A stretch of DNA of 64,000 bases from contig NZ_CP054258.1 of NCBI RefSeq assembly GCF_024181585.1, positions 124,001-188,000 on the forward strand. The letters are read 5' to 3'. Below are positions 53,449-63,223 of the stretch, one piece after another. This DNA comes from Treponema socranskii subsp. buccale. Its GTDB lineage: Bacteria; Spirochaetota; Spirochaetia; Treponematales; Treponemataceae. Each line of letters begins with the position of its first letter. Positions within the stretch are counted from its first letter, which is position 1. The notes below the pieces were generated by a model that was not told where the DNA came from, ran no database searches, and was given only the letters and a program-made list of their open reading frames with translations. The translations under genes were made by a program, and so were the position numbers.

Positions 53449-54138
53449 ATGAAAACGATCGGATTATTGGGCGGGATGAGTTGGGAAAGTACGGTAACGT
53501 ATTACCGCATAATCAACGAAGCCGTCAAAGAAAAGCTCGGAGGACTTCATTCGGCAAAAATCGTCATGTACAGCGTCGACTTTGCGGAAATCGAAGCGTG
53601 TCAGGCAAACGGGGATTGGGAAAAAAGCGCCGAAATACTTGCCGAAGCAGCTGCGTCGCTTGAAAAAGCGGGTGCGGATTTTATCGTCATCTGTACCAAT
53701 ACGATGCACAAAACGGTTCCCGCGATTCAAGCGCGTATTTCCGTTCCGATTTTGCATATCGCCGACGCGACGGCGGAAGAGCTGATTCGAAACGGAATAA
53801 AACGTGTCGGCCTTCTCGGCACGAAATACACCCTTACGCAGGATTTTTATAAAGACCGCATCGCGGCAAAAGGCTTGGACGTGCTTGTTCCCGAGCCGGT
53901 GCAAATCGAGCTGGTCAATGCGGTCATCTACGATGAACTGTGTCTCGGCATCGTTTCCGAAAAATCGAAAAAAGAGTATCTCCGTATCATAGCCGATTTG
54001 AAATCGCGCGGAGCCGAAGCCGTTATCCTCGGCTGCACCGAAATAGGCTTGCTTATTTCGCAGGAAGATTCGGATATTCCCGTTTTCGATACCGCGAAAA
54101 TTCACGCGCAGCTTGCGGCGGAAAAGGCCGTTCTTTAA
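53449..54138 (+). CDS. Aspartate/glutamate racemase family protein
   Basis: 229 aa. Both catalytic cysteines are present: VICTNTMHK (about residue 83) and ILGCTEIGLL (about 194), with LGGMSWEST at the N-terminus. This is the YgeA/RacX-type amino-acid racemase branch, with broad or unknown specificity. GGGAGA precedes the ATG. It is followed by argJ with its own promoter. Confidence 0.9.
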   Translation: MKTIGLLGGMSWESTVTYYRIINEAVKEKLGGLHSAKIVMYSVDFAEIEACQANGDWEKSAEILAEAAASLEKAGADFIVICTNTMHKTVPAIQARISVPILHIADATAEELIRNGIKRVGLLGTKYTLTQDFYKDRIAAKGLDVLVPEPVQIELVNAVIYDELCLGIVSEKSKKEYLRIIADLKSRGAEAVILGCTEIGLLISQEDSDIPVFDTAKIHAQLAAEKAVL

Positions 54139-54176
54139 ATACCGTGCGTTTTTATTCGTTAGGGGATAACCGGTGC

Positions 54177-54205
54177 TTGCTCTAATCGCTGCACGGTGCT
54201 ATACT
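54177..54205 (+). promoter_or_regulatory. Promoter of argJ
   Basis: TTGCTC, 17-bp spacer, TATACT; leader about 27 nt with TGGAG before the ATG. Confidence 0.7.
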
Positions 54206-54238
54206 GATTGTATATTTATGTACTTGGAGTGTATAAAT

Positions 54239-55543
54239 ATGCAATCAAATCAACCGAACGATATGCGCTTTGTCGACGGCGGAGTGACCGCTCCGCAGGG
54301 CTTTACGGCAAACGGCGTTTTGTGCGGTATAAAAGCGAGCCGCAAAACTCCCGATACGGCGCTTATCTTTTCCGAAACGCGCTGCACTGCCGCCGCCGTT
54401 TTTACGCAAAACCGCGTGCAGGCCGAATGCGTAAAATTAACAAAAGAACATATCGCTTCGGGATTTTCGCAGGCGGTGATCGCAAACAGCGGAAACGCGA
54501 ATGCGTGCACGGGCGATCAGGGTGCGAAAGCCGCACGGCGCATGGCTTCAGCCGCCGCAAATGCGCTCGGCATAGAGTCTCGCGACGTGATCGTGTGTTC
54601 GACCGGCGTTATCGGCAGGCAGCTTCCCGTCGAAAAAATCGAAGCGAAAATCGATGAGCTGAAAAACGGTCTTTCGAAAAAAAATCACGAAAAGGCGCGC
54701 GAAGCGATTATGACGACCGACACGCAGTATAAAGAATGTGCCGTACAATTTACACTCGGCGGAAAAACGGTGACGATCGGCGCCATGTGTAAAGGCAGCG
54801 GCATGATTCATATCAATATGGGAACGATGCTCGGCTTTATCACGACCGACTGCGCCGTCTCTCAAGCGATGCTTCATAAAGCGCTTTTCGAAAGCGCGAA
54901 CGCGACGTATAATTGCGTGTCCGTCGACGGAGACACGAGTACGAACGACACGCTTGCGATTTTGGCAAACGGTATGGCGGGCAACGCTCCGATCGAACGG
55001 GAGGGCGGCGATTACGACATATTTTATTCGGCGCTCACCGCATTGAACACGGTTATGGCAAAAAAGATTGCAGCCGACGGCGAAGGGGCGAGCCGGCTCA
55101 TCGAATGCACGGTTACGGGTGCCAAAGATGTCGATACGGCGCGCACGCTTGCAAAGAGCGTGATTTCATCGAATCTCGTAAAAGCCGCGATGTTCGGGCG
55201 CGATGCGAATTGGGGGCGGGTTTTGTGCGCGCTCGGCTATTCGGGCGCGGAATTTACGGCGGAAAAAACGTCGGTATATTTTTCGAGTGCGCCCGGCGCA
55301 AAATCCTCGTCGGATCCGCGCGAATGCGATGCGGCGGGCGGCGAAGCGGGGGGCAGCCGAAAGATCGCCGTATTTGAAAACGGCGTTCCCTTAAACTTCG
55401 ACGAAGCGCTCGCAAAAAAAATACTCGGCGAAAAAGAAGTCGAAATCCTCGTCAAACTGCAGGACGGAAAAGCCGAAGGCCGCGCGTGGGGATGCGACTT
55501 AACTTACGATTATGTTAAAATAAACGGTGATTATCGGACATGA
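54239..55543 (+). CDS. argJ: Glutamate N-acetyltransferase / ornithine acetyltransferase
   Basis: 434 aa from ATG 54239. The self-cleavage site that gives alpha and beta chains is KGSGMIHINMGTMLGF, with the nucleophilic Thr in GTML (usually ATML). NGVLCGIKAS, IANSGNANACTG and FGRDANWGRVLCALGYSG are family hallmarks. It transfers acetyl from acetylornithine to glutamate, so arginine synthesis is cyclic. A Ser/Gly-rich insert (APGAKSSSDP ... GGEAGGS) near the C-terminus is unusual. Confidence 0.95.
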   Translation: MQSNQPNDMRFVDGGVTAPQGFTANGVLCGIKASRKTPDTALIFSETRCTAAAVFTQNRVQAECVKLTKEHIASGFSQAVIANSGNANACTGDQGAKAARRMASAAANALGIESRDVIVCSTGVIGRQLPVEKIEAKIDELKNGLSKKNHEKAREAIMTTDTQYKECAVQFTLGGKTVTIGAMCKGSGMIHINMGTMLGFITTDCAVSQAMLHKALFESANATYNCVSVDGDTSTNDTLAILANGMAGNAPIEREGGDYDIFYSALTALNTVMAKKIAADGEGASRLIECTVTGAKDVDTARTLAKSVISSNLVKAAMFGRDANWGRVLCALGYSGAEFTAEKTSVYFSSAPGAKSSSDPRECDAAGGEAGGSRKIAVFENGVPLNFDEALAKKILGEKEVEILVKLQDGKAEGRAWGCDLTYDYVKINGDYRT

Positions 55544-55631
55544 GCGAAAATGCGCGGTACAGTTCAAACGCCGCAAACGAAAGCGCGGTGCACCCGACGG
55601 TGCGTACATGCACGGCGAAAGAGAGGAAGCT

Positions 55632-56546
55632 ATGACGACCGATTCGGCAGATGAACGACAGTACGGTGAAAATCGCGAGCGCCCGCTCGACAATGCGCAC
55701 TGGGCGGACGTGCTCGTACAGGCTATGCCGTATTTTAAAAAGTGGGTCGGCAAAGTCGTCGTCGTAAAGTACGGTGGCAACGCGATGCTCAACGACGAAC
55801 TGAAAGCGGCGGTTATGAAAGACCTTGTGCTGCTCAATACGATCGGCGTACACGTCGTACTCGTACACGGCGGCGGTCCCGAAATCAACAAAATGCTCGA
55901 TCGCGTCGGAAAAGAAAGTAAATTTGTCGACGGCTTGCGCTGTACCGATGCCGACACGATGGAAATCGTCGAAATGGTTCTGTCCGGAAAACTCAATAAA
56001 GAGATCGTCGGTATGCTGCTGCGCGAAGGCGGTAAAGCCGTCGGTTTGAGCGGCGTTGACGGCGGTTTGATCCGCGCAAAAAAAATCAACAACGATAAAA
56101 TAGATTACGGCTATACGGGCGAAGTGACGGAAGTACGTCCCGACATCGTCGCATCCCTTTTGTCTCAAGGATTTATCCCCGTCATTTCGACCGTCGCAGT
56201 CGGAGAAGACGGAGATACGAATCGATACAATATCAACGCCGATACCGCCGCCGCCAAAATCGCCGTCGCGCTGCATGCGGAAAAATTCGTGCAGCTCACG
56301 AACGTGCCCGGCATTTTGCGCGACACGAACGACGCAGCCTCTCTCATAGCCCGCATATCGAGGGCGGAAGCCGAATCGCTCGTAAATGACGGCACTGTCG
56401 CCGGCGGCATGATTCCGAAAGTCGAATGCTGCATAACGGCGCTCGCGGGAGGAGTCGAGCGGACGCACATTATCGACGGACGGGTGCCGCATTCGCTCCT
56501 CATTGAAATGTTCAGCGACCGTGGTATCGGCACTATGATTTATTAG
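55632..56546 (+). CDS. argB: Acetylglutamate kinase
   Basis: 304 aa from ATG 55632, chosen for AGAGGAAG upstream and the family N-terminus. VVVKYGGNAM, VLVHGGGPEI (nucleotide and acetylglutamate loops), NINADTAAAKIAVAL and GGMIPKVECC are conserved. It phosphorylates N-acetylglutamate. It follows argJ by 88 bp; a MITE-like element begins 2 bp after its stop. Confidence 0.95.
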   Translation: MTTDSADERQYGENRERPLDNAHWADVLVQAMPYFKKWVGKVVVVKYGGNAMLNDELKAAVMKDLVLLNTIGVHVVLVHGGGPEINKMLDRVGKESKFVDGLRCTDADTMEIVEMVLSGKLNKEIVGMLLREGGKAVGLSGVDGGLIRAKKINNDKIDYGYTGEVTEVRPDIVASLLSQGFIPVISTVAVGEDGDTNRYNINADTAAAKIAVALHAEKFVQLTNVPGILRDTNDAASLIARISRAEAESLVNDGTVAGGMIPKVECCITALAGGVERTHIIDGRVPHSLLIEMFSDRGIGTMIY

Positions 56547-56548
56547 GT

Positions 56549-56829
56549 TGAATGGAGAGTTTTGAAAATATTTAACTGAATGAAGCGATGCTTACGGCGA
56601 AAATGACCGACGTACAATCTTTGCAGCTATATGCGAACGCGGCTTTCGCAGCGGGTACCCCCGTTAAAAAAGCATAACCGTTCCGTATGTAGACACCGCG
56701 AGTTTGCGACGCAAACTCGTCAGTGAGGCGAAGCCGAACGTCGCTTCCGTAAGCCTAACGCTCGAAACGGCACGCGGTTGGAACCTCGCCGTAAGCATAA
56801 TTTTGTTTATTTTCCAAACTTGCCATTCA
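56549..56829. repeat. MITE-like element, copy B (281 bp)
   Basis: Left end TGAATGGAGAGTTTTGAAAA and right end complementary to TGAATGGCAAGTTTGGAAAA (17/20). It contains GAGTTTGC-GAC-GCAAACTC (56700-56718) and shares AAAATGACCGACGTACAATC with copy A. It separates argB from argD. Confidence 0.7.
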
Positions 56830-56855
56830 ATTGGTGAGCGAAACTATTGGAAAAG

Positions 56856-56892
56856 GGACTGTCTCAAAACTCAGTTGTTTTTTAGACAGTCC
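56856..56892. repeat. Hairpin upstream of argD
   Basis: GGACTGTCT paired with AGACAGTCC around an 19-nt loop; similar to the terminal sequence of the 141-bp repeats and probably a solo or degraded end. Confidence 0.5.
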
Positions 56893-56946
56893 TGTGAGTT
56901 TTGGCAAACTCAAAATTATTTTAATTAATAAATTGAGGGGCGGATC

Positions 56947-58116
56947 ATGGAGAAAAAAATCGTTAATAATTACGGAAGCTTCGATGTCGTTTTTGTAAAA
57001 GGCGAAGGGGCGGTTCTCTTCGACGCGGAAGGAAAGCGGTATATCGACTTTATCGCAGGCATCGGCGTAAACGCGCTCGGGCATAACTACGCGCCGCTCG
57101 TCGAAGCCGTGCAAAAACAGGCTGCGCGTGAAATCCATATTTCGAATTATTATCTGTCGGATGCGGGTGTCGCATTTGCGGACGAACTGCTTTCGGCGAC
57201 GGGATTTTCCGGAGGTTTTTTCGGCAACAGCGGCGCGGAAGCGAACGAAGCTGCGATCAAACTTGCGCGGAAATACGGCTATATGAACGGCGGGGAGAAG
57301 CGCCGCACGATCTATACGCTCGAACAATCGTTTCACGGCAGAACGCTTGCGACGCTTACTGCGACGGGACAGGAAAAATTTCATCCGCCGTATTTTGCTC
57401 CCTATGTCGCCGATTTTAAAACGATCAAAGCGAACGATTGGAGCGTACTCGAAACGGCGTTCGACGATACGACAGCCGCGCTGCTCATAGAATGTGTGCA
57501 GGGCGAAGGCGGCGTAAACCTCGTCGATGCCGAATGGGCGTGTGCGGTATCCGACGCCGCGCGCAAAGCGGGAGCGATCGTTATGGCCGACGAAGTGCAA
57601 ACCGGCATGGGAAGATGCGGTACGCTTTTGGCAAGCGAACGGCTCGGCTTTTGTCCCGACGTCGTCACGCTTGCAAAGGGAATCGCAGGCGGCATTCCGA
57701 TGGGAGCCTGTCTTTTCCGCGGTAAAGCCGACAAAGTGTTTTCCGCAGGCGACCATCAATCGACCTTTGCGGGAAATCCGCTTGCGTGCAGCGCAGGACG
57801 TGTCGTGCTCAAAACGCTTTCCGCTCCCGGATTTTTGGACGACGTAAATCGAAAGGGCGATTATATCAGAAACAGTATTTCCGGCTGGAAGATCCCGATA
57901 GTCACCGACGTGCGCGGACTCGGTCTCATGATCGGTACGGAAATCGCGGGAACAATAAAACCATTCGATGTGGACAAGCGTTGCCTTGAAAAAGGATTGT
58001 GCGTATCGACGGCGGGTGCAAACGTGATCCGCTTTTTGCCGCCGCTTACGATCACGGACGAAGAGATGGTCGCAGGGCTTGCAATATTCCGAAGCGTGCT
58101 CGAAGAGTATATATAA
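56947..58116 (+). CDS. argD: Acetylornithine aminotransferase
   Basis: 389 aa class III aminotransferase. YIDFIAGIGVNALGHN, GNSGAEANEAAIKLARK, SFHGRTLATLTATGQ, ADEVQTGMGRCG and the PLP Lys in VTLAKGIAGGIPMGA are present. It converts N-acetylglutamate semialdehyde to acetylornithine. GAGGGGCGG precedes the ATG. Completes argC-J-B-D in the window. Confidence 0.95.
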   Translation: MEKKIVNNYGSFDVVFVKGEGAVLFDAEGKRYIDFIAGIGVNALGHNYAPLVEAVQKQAAREIHISNYYLSDAGVAFADELLSATGFSGGFFGNSGAEANEAAIKLARKYGYMNGGEKRRTIYTLEQSFHGRTLATLTATGQEKFHPPYFAPYVADFKTIKANDWSVLETAFDDTTAALLIECVQGEGGVNLVDAEWACAVSDAARKAGAIVMADEVQTGMGRCGTLLASERLGFCPDVVTLAKGIAGGIPMGACLFRGKADKVFSAGDHQSTFAGNPLACSAGRVVLKTLSAPGFLDDVNRKGDYIRNSISGWKIPIVTDVRGLGLMIGTEIAGTIKPFDVDKRCLEKGLCVSTAGANVIRFLPPLTITDEEMVAGLAIFRSVLEEYI

Positions 58117-58154
58117 TGAAAGGTGAAGCGATAATTATCAAAAAAATGAGATGA

Positions 58155-59171
58155 GTGAACGGCAATATGGGAGAGAATAAAATCGATGTTAATGAACTGA
58201 AGAACAAAGAAAAGCGGATAATCTATAAACATTTATGGGCAAATCAAAATTTTGATTTTAATATTATTAAAAAAGGTGTATCAGATCCCTCTTATGAATT
58301 TGAATTTGCAGATAAGGATTCCGCGTCTTTTGTGAGCGAATCCTTGGCGAATAATTTCGGTATCGAAAAAGAAAAATATTTGTTTATAGAAAAATTCGGA
58401 ATGTCATGTTCCGGAACCGGCGGAGAATTAAAGAAGATCACAACATTGCATTCATCCTCTTTGTGTGCATTGTTATTCTTTTTCAATGTAGATACTATGC
58501 CTTTGAAAATACGGGGGGTGGAAAGCTGCGAATTTACACAGTCGTTTTTTGAATTCAAAAATAAAGTAATAAGATATCCTTCAAATATCGATGTTGTTCT
58601 TTTAGGAAAAAATAAGAAAACGAATAAAAAGGTGATTCTGTTTCTTGAATCCAAATTTTCGGAATATATAACGGGAATAAATAAAAAAGACACCGAATAT
58701 AAAATCGGAAAAGCATATCTTAAGGAAGGCTGTTTCAGTAAGCCTATCTATGATGAATTAAATTCGCGAGGATGCTTACAGTATAACGAAAAAAACGGGA
58801 GCTTTACGGCTTCAAAGCCTAAATACATTGAAGGTTTAAAACAGATTGTTTCTCATTATTATGGAATTAGGAATTTTCTCATATCCGATTATTACGAAAA
58901 AGATAACCGGAACTTGGATGCCGTAAGAAAATACGGTGCCGAAGAATTTATTTTAGGCGAAATAGTATTTGATAATTTTGGAAAAGAATTGGCAGATGCG
59001 TTAAAGTCTTATGAAGAAGATTATGAACAATTGGCTGAAATAATTAATAATCAATGTAAAAAAGATAAAATCGGTAACTTTAGAATTCTCACCGAATTGT
59101 TAAAATACTCTGACTTAAAAGATTATATCTCTGAATTTCCGAAAATTAAAAACTTCTATTTTGGAAAGTAG
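58155..59171 (+). CDS. AT-rich protein with PD-(D/E)XK nuclease-like motif, possible restriction endonuclease
   Basis: 338 aa from GTG 58155 (ATG 58167 is the alternative; neither has a good Shine-Dalgarno). The only catalytic-looking motif is YPSNIDVVLLG followed about 16 residues later by VILFLESKFSEYI, an Asp...ExK arrangement typical of PD-(D/E)XK nucleases, similar to the layout of solitary putative restriction enzymes of the PGN_0703 type. No methyltransferase or helicase gene is next to it. Codons are strongly A/T-rich compared with argD and gatC, indicating recent acquisition. Function remains inference. Confidence 0.6.
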   Translation: MNGNMGENKIDVNELKNKEKRIIYKHLWANQNFDFNIIKKGVSDPSYEFEFADKDSASFVSESLANNFGIEKEKYLFIEKFGMSCSGTGGELKKITTLHSSSLCALLFFFNVDTMPLKIRGVESCEFTQSFFEFKNKVIRYPSNIDVVLLGKNKKTNKKVILFLESKFSEYITGINKKDTEYKIGKAYLKEGCFSKPIYDELNSRGCLQYNEKNGSFTASKPKYIEGLKQIVSHYYGIRNFLISDYYEKDNRNLDAVRKYGAEEFILGEIVFDNFGKELADALKSYEEDYEQLAEIINNQCKKDKIGNFRILTELLKYSDLKDYISEFPKIKNFYFGK

Positions 59172-59375
59172 ATAAGTTTGTGTTTCGACGCGATTAGTGA
59201 AAGACAGTAATGTTTGAAGCTCGGAACAGATTTTTAAAATACTTTGAATTGTATTTTTCACTCGGATTATTCGCTGTTTCACTCAAAATAAGAAGTCTTT
59301 CATAACAGTATTTACGATAAACAACGCGTCCTCTTTGTCCGAAAAAAGAGTTTCTCCTATTGCACAATCCTATTG

Positions 59376-59404
59376 TTGTCCATTTTCACAAAATCCGCTA
59401 AAAT
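59376..59404 (+). promoter_or_regulatory. Leaderless promoter of gatCAB
   Basis: TTGTCC, 17-bp spacer, TAAAAT, then 8 nt and ATG 59413; no Shine-Dalgarno. Confidence 0.65.
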
Positions 59405-59412
59405 AATCCATC

Positions 59413-59721
59413 ATGACTGCACATACGACGATCGATGAAGATACGCTCGAAAAGCTGCTGTATCTTTCCCGGCTTTCGCCCGAAAGCACCAATTTAACGA
59501 TATTAAAAAAACAGGTCGATGAAATCATCGGCTATTTCGAACTCTTGTCGAAATACGACGACAGCGAAAATCCTTACGATGCGTATCCGTCGACGGAGGC
59601 GGATAAACTGCGCAAAGACGAAGTTGTGCCGGGTTTGGCTATGAGCGACGTAAAAAAGATTTCGAAAGATTTTATGGACGGCTATTTTCAAGTGCCGAAA
59701 GTATTGGGCGAGGGCGCGTGA
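59413..59721 (+). CDS. gatC: Asp-tRNA(Asn)/Glu-tRNA(Gln) amidotransferase subunit C
   Basis: 102 aa. TLEKLLYLSRLSPES, a central NPYDAYPSTEADKLRKDEV (the R.D belt segment) and the C-terminal GYFQVPKVLG fit GatC, which clamps GatA and GatB. The stop overlaps the gatA start (TGATG). Confidence 0.92.
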   Translation: MTAHTTIDEDTLEKLLYLSRLSPESTNLTILKKQVDEIIGYFELLSKYDDSENPYDAYPSTEADKLRKDEVVPGLAMSDVKKISKDFMDGYFQVPKVLGEGA

Positions 59722-61223
59722 TGAATTGTATGATACGTGATATGCGCGCGGCGCTGAAAGAAGGCTCGGTGACGAGTGCGGACATTATTAAAAAATCGGC
59801 GGCGGATTTCGAAGCGGATAAAAAATCGGCTTCTCCTCTCAATGCCTTTCTTGAAATATACGAAGATGCGCTTACAAAAGCCGAAGCGGCGGACGCGGAA
59901 ATCGCGAGTGCGCGCAGTTCGGGTACGCTCGATGCGCTCTTTTCAGAAAAGCCGCTTTTGGGTTTGCCGTTTGCGAACAAAGACAATATTTCGGCGAAGG
60001 GCAAGCGCTTAACCTGCGCGAGTAAAATCCTCGAAGGCTATGTCGCTCCCTACGATGCGACGGTGATCGCGCGCCTCGAAAAAGCGGGCGCCGTTCCGCT
60101 CGGTCGCTGCAATCAGGACGAATTTGCGATGGGCTCTTCGACCGAGTATTCGATCTACGGGGCGACGAGAAATCCCGTAAACCGCGACTATGTTTCAGGC
60201 GGTTCGTCGGGCGGTTCGACCGCCGCCGTCGCCGCGAATCAGGCGGTTTTCGGGCTCGGTACCGAAACGGGCGGCTCGGTGCGCTTGCCGGCGAGTTATT
60301 GCGGCGTGTACGGTTTAAAGCCGACATACGGCGTTTTGAGCAGATGGGGTGTCGTCGCATACGGCAGCTCTCTCGATCAAGTCGGCATCCTCGCACACAC
60401 GCCGTCGGATATTGCCGAAGCGCTTTACGCGATGTGCGGCGCCGATATGTACGACGATACGAGCGCGGATTTGCCTGAAAAAGAAAAATTATTAAATCTC
60501 AAACCCTGCGGAGACGCGCCGTTTTCGTCTTTGAAGATAGCACTCATCCGCCAATTCCTCGAAAACAAGGGACTCGATACGGATGTCGGAAAAGTCTTCG
60601 ACGAAACGCGCAAGTGGTTTGAAAGCAGGGGCGCGAAAATCGAAGTCGTCGATATGCCGGTCATGGATGCCTCCGTCGCAAGTTATTACGTACTCGCGCT
60701 TGCCGAAGCCGCGTCGAATTTGAGCCGATTCGACGGCATCCGTTACGGCCGCCGCGTCGATACGGGAGAAGGCTACGATGAGCTGTACGTGCATACGAGA
60801 AGCGAAGGCTTCGGGGCGGAAGTAAAGCGCAGGATCGTCATCGGCAATTACGTTTTATCCGAGCAGTTTTCGGGCGACACCTATAAAAAAGGCATGACGG
60901 TGCGCGCTCGTATTCAGCGTGAAATGGCGGCACTCTTTAAAACGTACGATGCGGTACTCTGCCCCGTTTGTCCGACACCGGCGTTTAAACTCGGTCAAAA
61001 AGTGGACGATCCGCTCGAAATGTATTTGAGCGATCTCTTCGTCAACTTCGTAAACCTCGCGCGTATCACCTCTCTTTCGGTACCGGCCGGTATTACAAAA
61101 GAGGGTCTGCCCGTCGGCATTCAATTCGTCGGACCGATGTTCGGCGAAGCGAAGATACTTGAGCTAGCCGAGGCGTGGGAAGCCGATCATCCCGGCTGCG
61201 GCGTACCGCTCGGTACCAAGTGA
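59721..61223 (+). CDS. gatA: Glutamyl-tRNA(Gln) amidotransferase subunit A
   Basis: 500 aa amidase-signature enzyme. The Lys in LPFANKDNI, the cis-Ser in YVSGGSSGGSTAAVAA and the nucleophilic Ser in TETGGSVRLPA are present. It releases ammonia from glutamine for GatB. ATG 59721 overlaps the gatC stop by one base; GTG 59718 is an alternative. Confidence 0.96.
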   Translation: MNCMIRDMRAALKEGSVTSADIIKKSAADFEADKKSASPLNAFLEIYEDALTKAEAADAEIASARSSGTLDALFSEKPLLGLPFANKDNISAKGKRLTCASKILEGYVAPYDATVIARLEKAGAVPLGRCNQDEFAMGSSTEYSIYGATRNPVNRDYVSGGSSGGSTAAVAANQAVFGLGTETGGSVRLPASYCGVYGLKPTYGVLSRWGVVAYGSSLDQVGILAHTPSDIAEALYAMCGADMYDDTSADLPEKEKLLNLKPCGDAPFSSLKIALIRQFLENKGLDTDVGKVFDETRKWFESRGAKIEVVDMPVMDASVASYYVLALAEAASNLSRFDGIRYGRRVDTGEGYDELYVHTRSEGFGAEVKRRIVIGNYVLSEQFSGDTYKKGMTVRARIQREMAALFKTYDAVLCPVCPTPAFKLGQKVDDPLEMYLSDLFVNFVNLARITSLSVPAGITKEGLPVGIQFVGPMFGEAKILELAEAWEADHPGCGVPLGTK

Positions 61224-61279
61224 AATTATTAATTAATTATATCGGCAGATCGCCCGACTGCGGTTTTTAGGAATGATGT

Positions 61280-62809
61280 ATGGCAATCGATAAATACGAA
61301 ATCGTAATAGGCTGCGAAATACATACGCAGCTTTTAACAAAGACAAAAGCGTTTTGTGCGTGCGAAAACCGCTACGGCGGTATGCCCGATACGCGCGTGT
61401 GTCCCGTGTGTCTCGGACTTCCCGGTGCGATGCCGCGCGTAAGCGAAGGCTACGTCGAACTCGGCGCCGTTGCGGGGCAGGCGCTCAACTGCCGCATCGC
61501 GCGCTTTACGAAATTCGACCGCAAGCATTATTTTTATCCCGATTTGGCAAAGGGCTACCAGATTACGCAGTACGATATTCCGCTGTGCGCCGACGGGTAC
61601 GTCGATTTGCCTTTTATCCATTATCCGGAAGACGAACGCCCCGGCGGAGCGAAGTGCCGTACGGTGAATTTCAAAGGCGAAAACTGCATCGTCGACAACC
61701 GATACCGCCGCGTGCGGATCGAGCGCATTCACCTCGAAGAAGACGTCGGAAAATCGCTGCACCTCGAAGGTGCGCATTCGTATATCGACTATAACCGCTG
61801 CGGTACTCCGCTCATCGAAATCGTAACGAAGCCCGATATGACAAGTCCCGAAGAAGCGGCTCTCTTTATGCAGACTGTGCAGGAGATCCTCCGCTACGTC
61901 AAAGTGACAAAGGGAAATCTCGAAGAAGGCAATATGCGCTGCGACGCGAATATCAATTTGAACGTGTGGGAAAACGGCACGCTGTATCACACGCCCATTT
62001 CCGAAATCAAAAACCTGAATTCGTTCCGCGCGATAAAAGACGCATGTACCTATGAAGCAAAACGCCAGCTCAAAGAATTCGAAACCGATCGGCAGCCCTT
62101 TAATGCGGGTTTTAAAGTGACGATGGGCTGGGACGAAGCGAAAGGCGAAACGGTCGTTCAGCGCACGAAGAATTCATTCGTCGATTACCGCTTTGTCGTC
62201 GAGCCGGACATCAAACCCTTCAGCGTCAGCGAAGCGCTTATCGCGCGGGCAAAAGAAGCGGTCGGCGAGCTGCCCGAAACGAAGCGCGTGCGTTTTATGA
62301 AAGAATACTCTCTTTCTTCGTTCGATGCGGAAACGCTGACTGCGACGCGCGAGCTTGCGCTGTGGTTCGAAGAAGCCGCAAAAAAATCGAAGAGCCCGAA
62401 GCGTGCCGCAAATCTCATCCTCACCGAACTGCTCGCAGTTTTAAACGAAAAGCAGGAAACGATCGATTCCGTTTCGATTACGCCGCTGCACATCGCGGAA
62501 CTTGCAGACGCCCTCGAATCCGATACTATCACGAGCAAGCAGGGAAAGGTCGTTTTCGAAAAGATGCTTGCAACGAAAAAGCTGCCGTCTGAAATTATAA
62601 AAGAAGAAGGCATGGAGCAGGTAAACGATACCGGCGCGATCGAAAAGATCGTCGAAAGCGTGCTTGCCGCAAATCCGCAGGCCGTCGCCGATTTTAAAAA
62701 CGGCAAGACGAATGCGCTCGGCTGGCTTATGGGGCAAGTGATGAAAGAGTCGCACGGAAAAGCGAATCCGAAACAGGCGACCGAAATGCTCAAGGAAAGA
62801 CTTTCGTAA
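61280..62809 (+). CDS. gatB: Asp/Glu-tRNA amidotransferase subunit B
   Basis: 509 aa. IVIGCEIHTQLLT, CPVCLGLPGAMP (zinc knuckle), KHYFYPDLAKGYQI and DYNRCGTPLIEIVT of the catalytic cradle, then the C-terminal YqeY-like tail domain (GWLMGQVMKE). It activates and amidates mischarged Glu-tRNA(Gln) or Asp-tRNA(Asn). Begins 56 bp after gatA. Confidence 0.96.
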   Translation: MAIDKYEIVIGCEIHTQLLTKTKAFCACENRYGGMPDTRVCPVCLGLPGAMPRVSEGYVELGAVAGQALNCRIARFTKFDRKHYFYPDLAKGYQITQYDIPLCADGYVDLPFIHYPEDERPGGAKCRTVNFKGENCIVDNRYRRVRIERIHLEEDVGKSLHLEGAHSYIDYNRCGTPLIEIVTKPDMTSPEEAALFMQTVQEILRYVKVTKGNLEEGNMRCDANINLNVWENGTLYHTPISEIKNLNSFRAIKDACTYEAKRQLKEFETDRQPFNAGFKVTMGWDEAKGETVVQRTKNSFVDYRFVVEPDIKPFSVSEALIARAKEAVGELPETKRVRFMKEYSLSSFDAETLTATRELALWFEEAAKKSKSPKRAANLILTELLAVLNEKQETIDSVSITPLHIAELADALESDTITSKQGKVVFEKMLATKKLPSEIIKEEGMEQVNDTGAIEKIVESVLAANPQAVADFKNGKTNALGWLMGQVMKESHGKANPKQATEMLKERLS

Positions 62810-62865
62810 AAGGCGGGATCAACGCGCAGCGGGATCGGGCGCTGTGCCATACGTTCTTCATCCCT

Positions 62866-63114
62866 CTATTCGTTTTGCAATAACGTATCAAGCGTTGTAT
62901 TCAAAACTTTTGAAAAAGCTAGAAGCTCTATATCTGTAACGAACCTTTTTCCGCATTCTATGCGCTGAACGGCGTTTTTGTCGAGGTCGATACCGAAAAG
63001 CTGCATTTTATCCGCCAGCGCACGCTGAGAAAGTAACGGATCGGCGGCTTTTCGCAATCGTGAGATATTTTTCCCTGAAATATTGTTTTGATCGCCGTTT
63101 CTGTTTTTATACAT
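62866..63114 (-). CDS. Small XRE-family DNA-binding protein
   Basis: 82 aa. Helix-turn-helix region LSQRALADKMQLFGIDLDKNAVQRIECGKR; the rest is a short tail. Such proteins are repressors of nearby genes. It is divergent from the small membrane protein gene, with a shared 109-bp region holding that gene's promoter and a 12-bp-arm palindrome. Confidence 0.85.
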   Translation of the reverse strand: MYKNRNGDQNNISGKNISRLRKAADPLLSQRALADKMQLFGIDLDKNAVQRIECGKRFVTDIELLAFSKVLNTTLDTLLQNE

Positions 63115-63132
63115 ATTTTTGACATCTACTGC

Positions 63133-63161
63133 TTGTCAATATCAAAAATATATCTTATAAT
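63133..63161 (+). promoter_or_regulatory. Promoter of the small membrane protein gene
   Basis: TTGTCA, 17-bp spacer, TATAAT. Predicted start near 63168. Confidence 0.75.
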
Positions 63162-63166
63162 CATCT

Positions 63167-63197
63167 TATATATGACATTCACTGGATGTCATATATA
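63167..63197 (+). promoter_or_regulatory. Perfect palindrome at transcription start
   Basis: TATATATGACAT / ATGTCATATATA, 12-bp arms around TCACTGG. Its position at about +1 and the near-identical spacer at 36977-37005 (TTACTGG) suggest a shared kind of element: operator for the divergent XRE protein, or a 5'-end stem-loop. Confidence 0.6.
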
Positions 63198-63223
63198 GAG
63201 TATATGTACAAGGAGGCTGAAAA

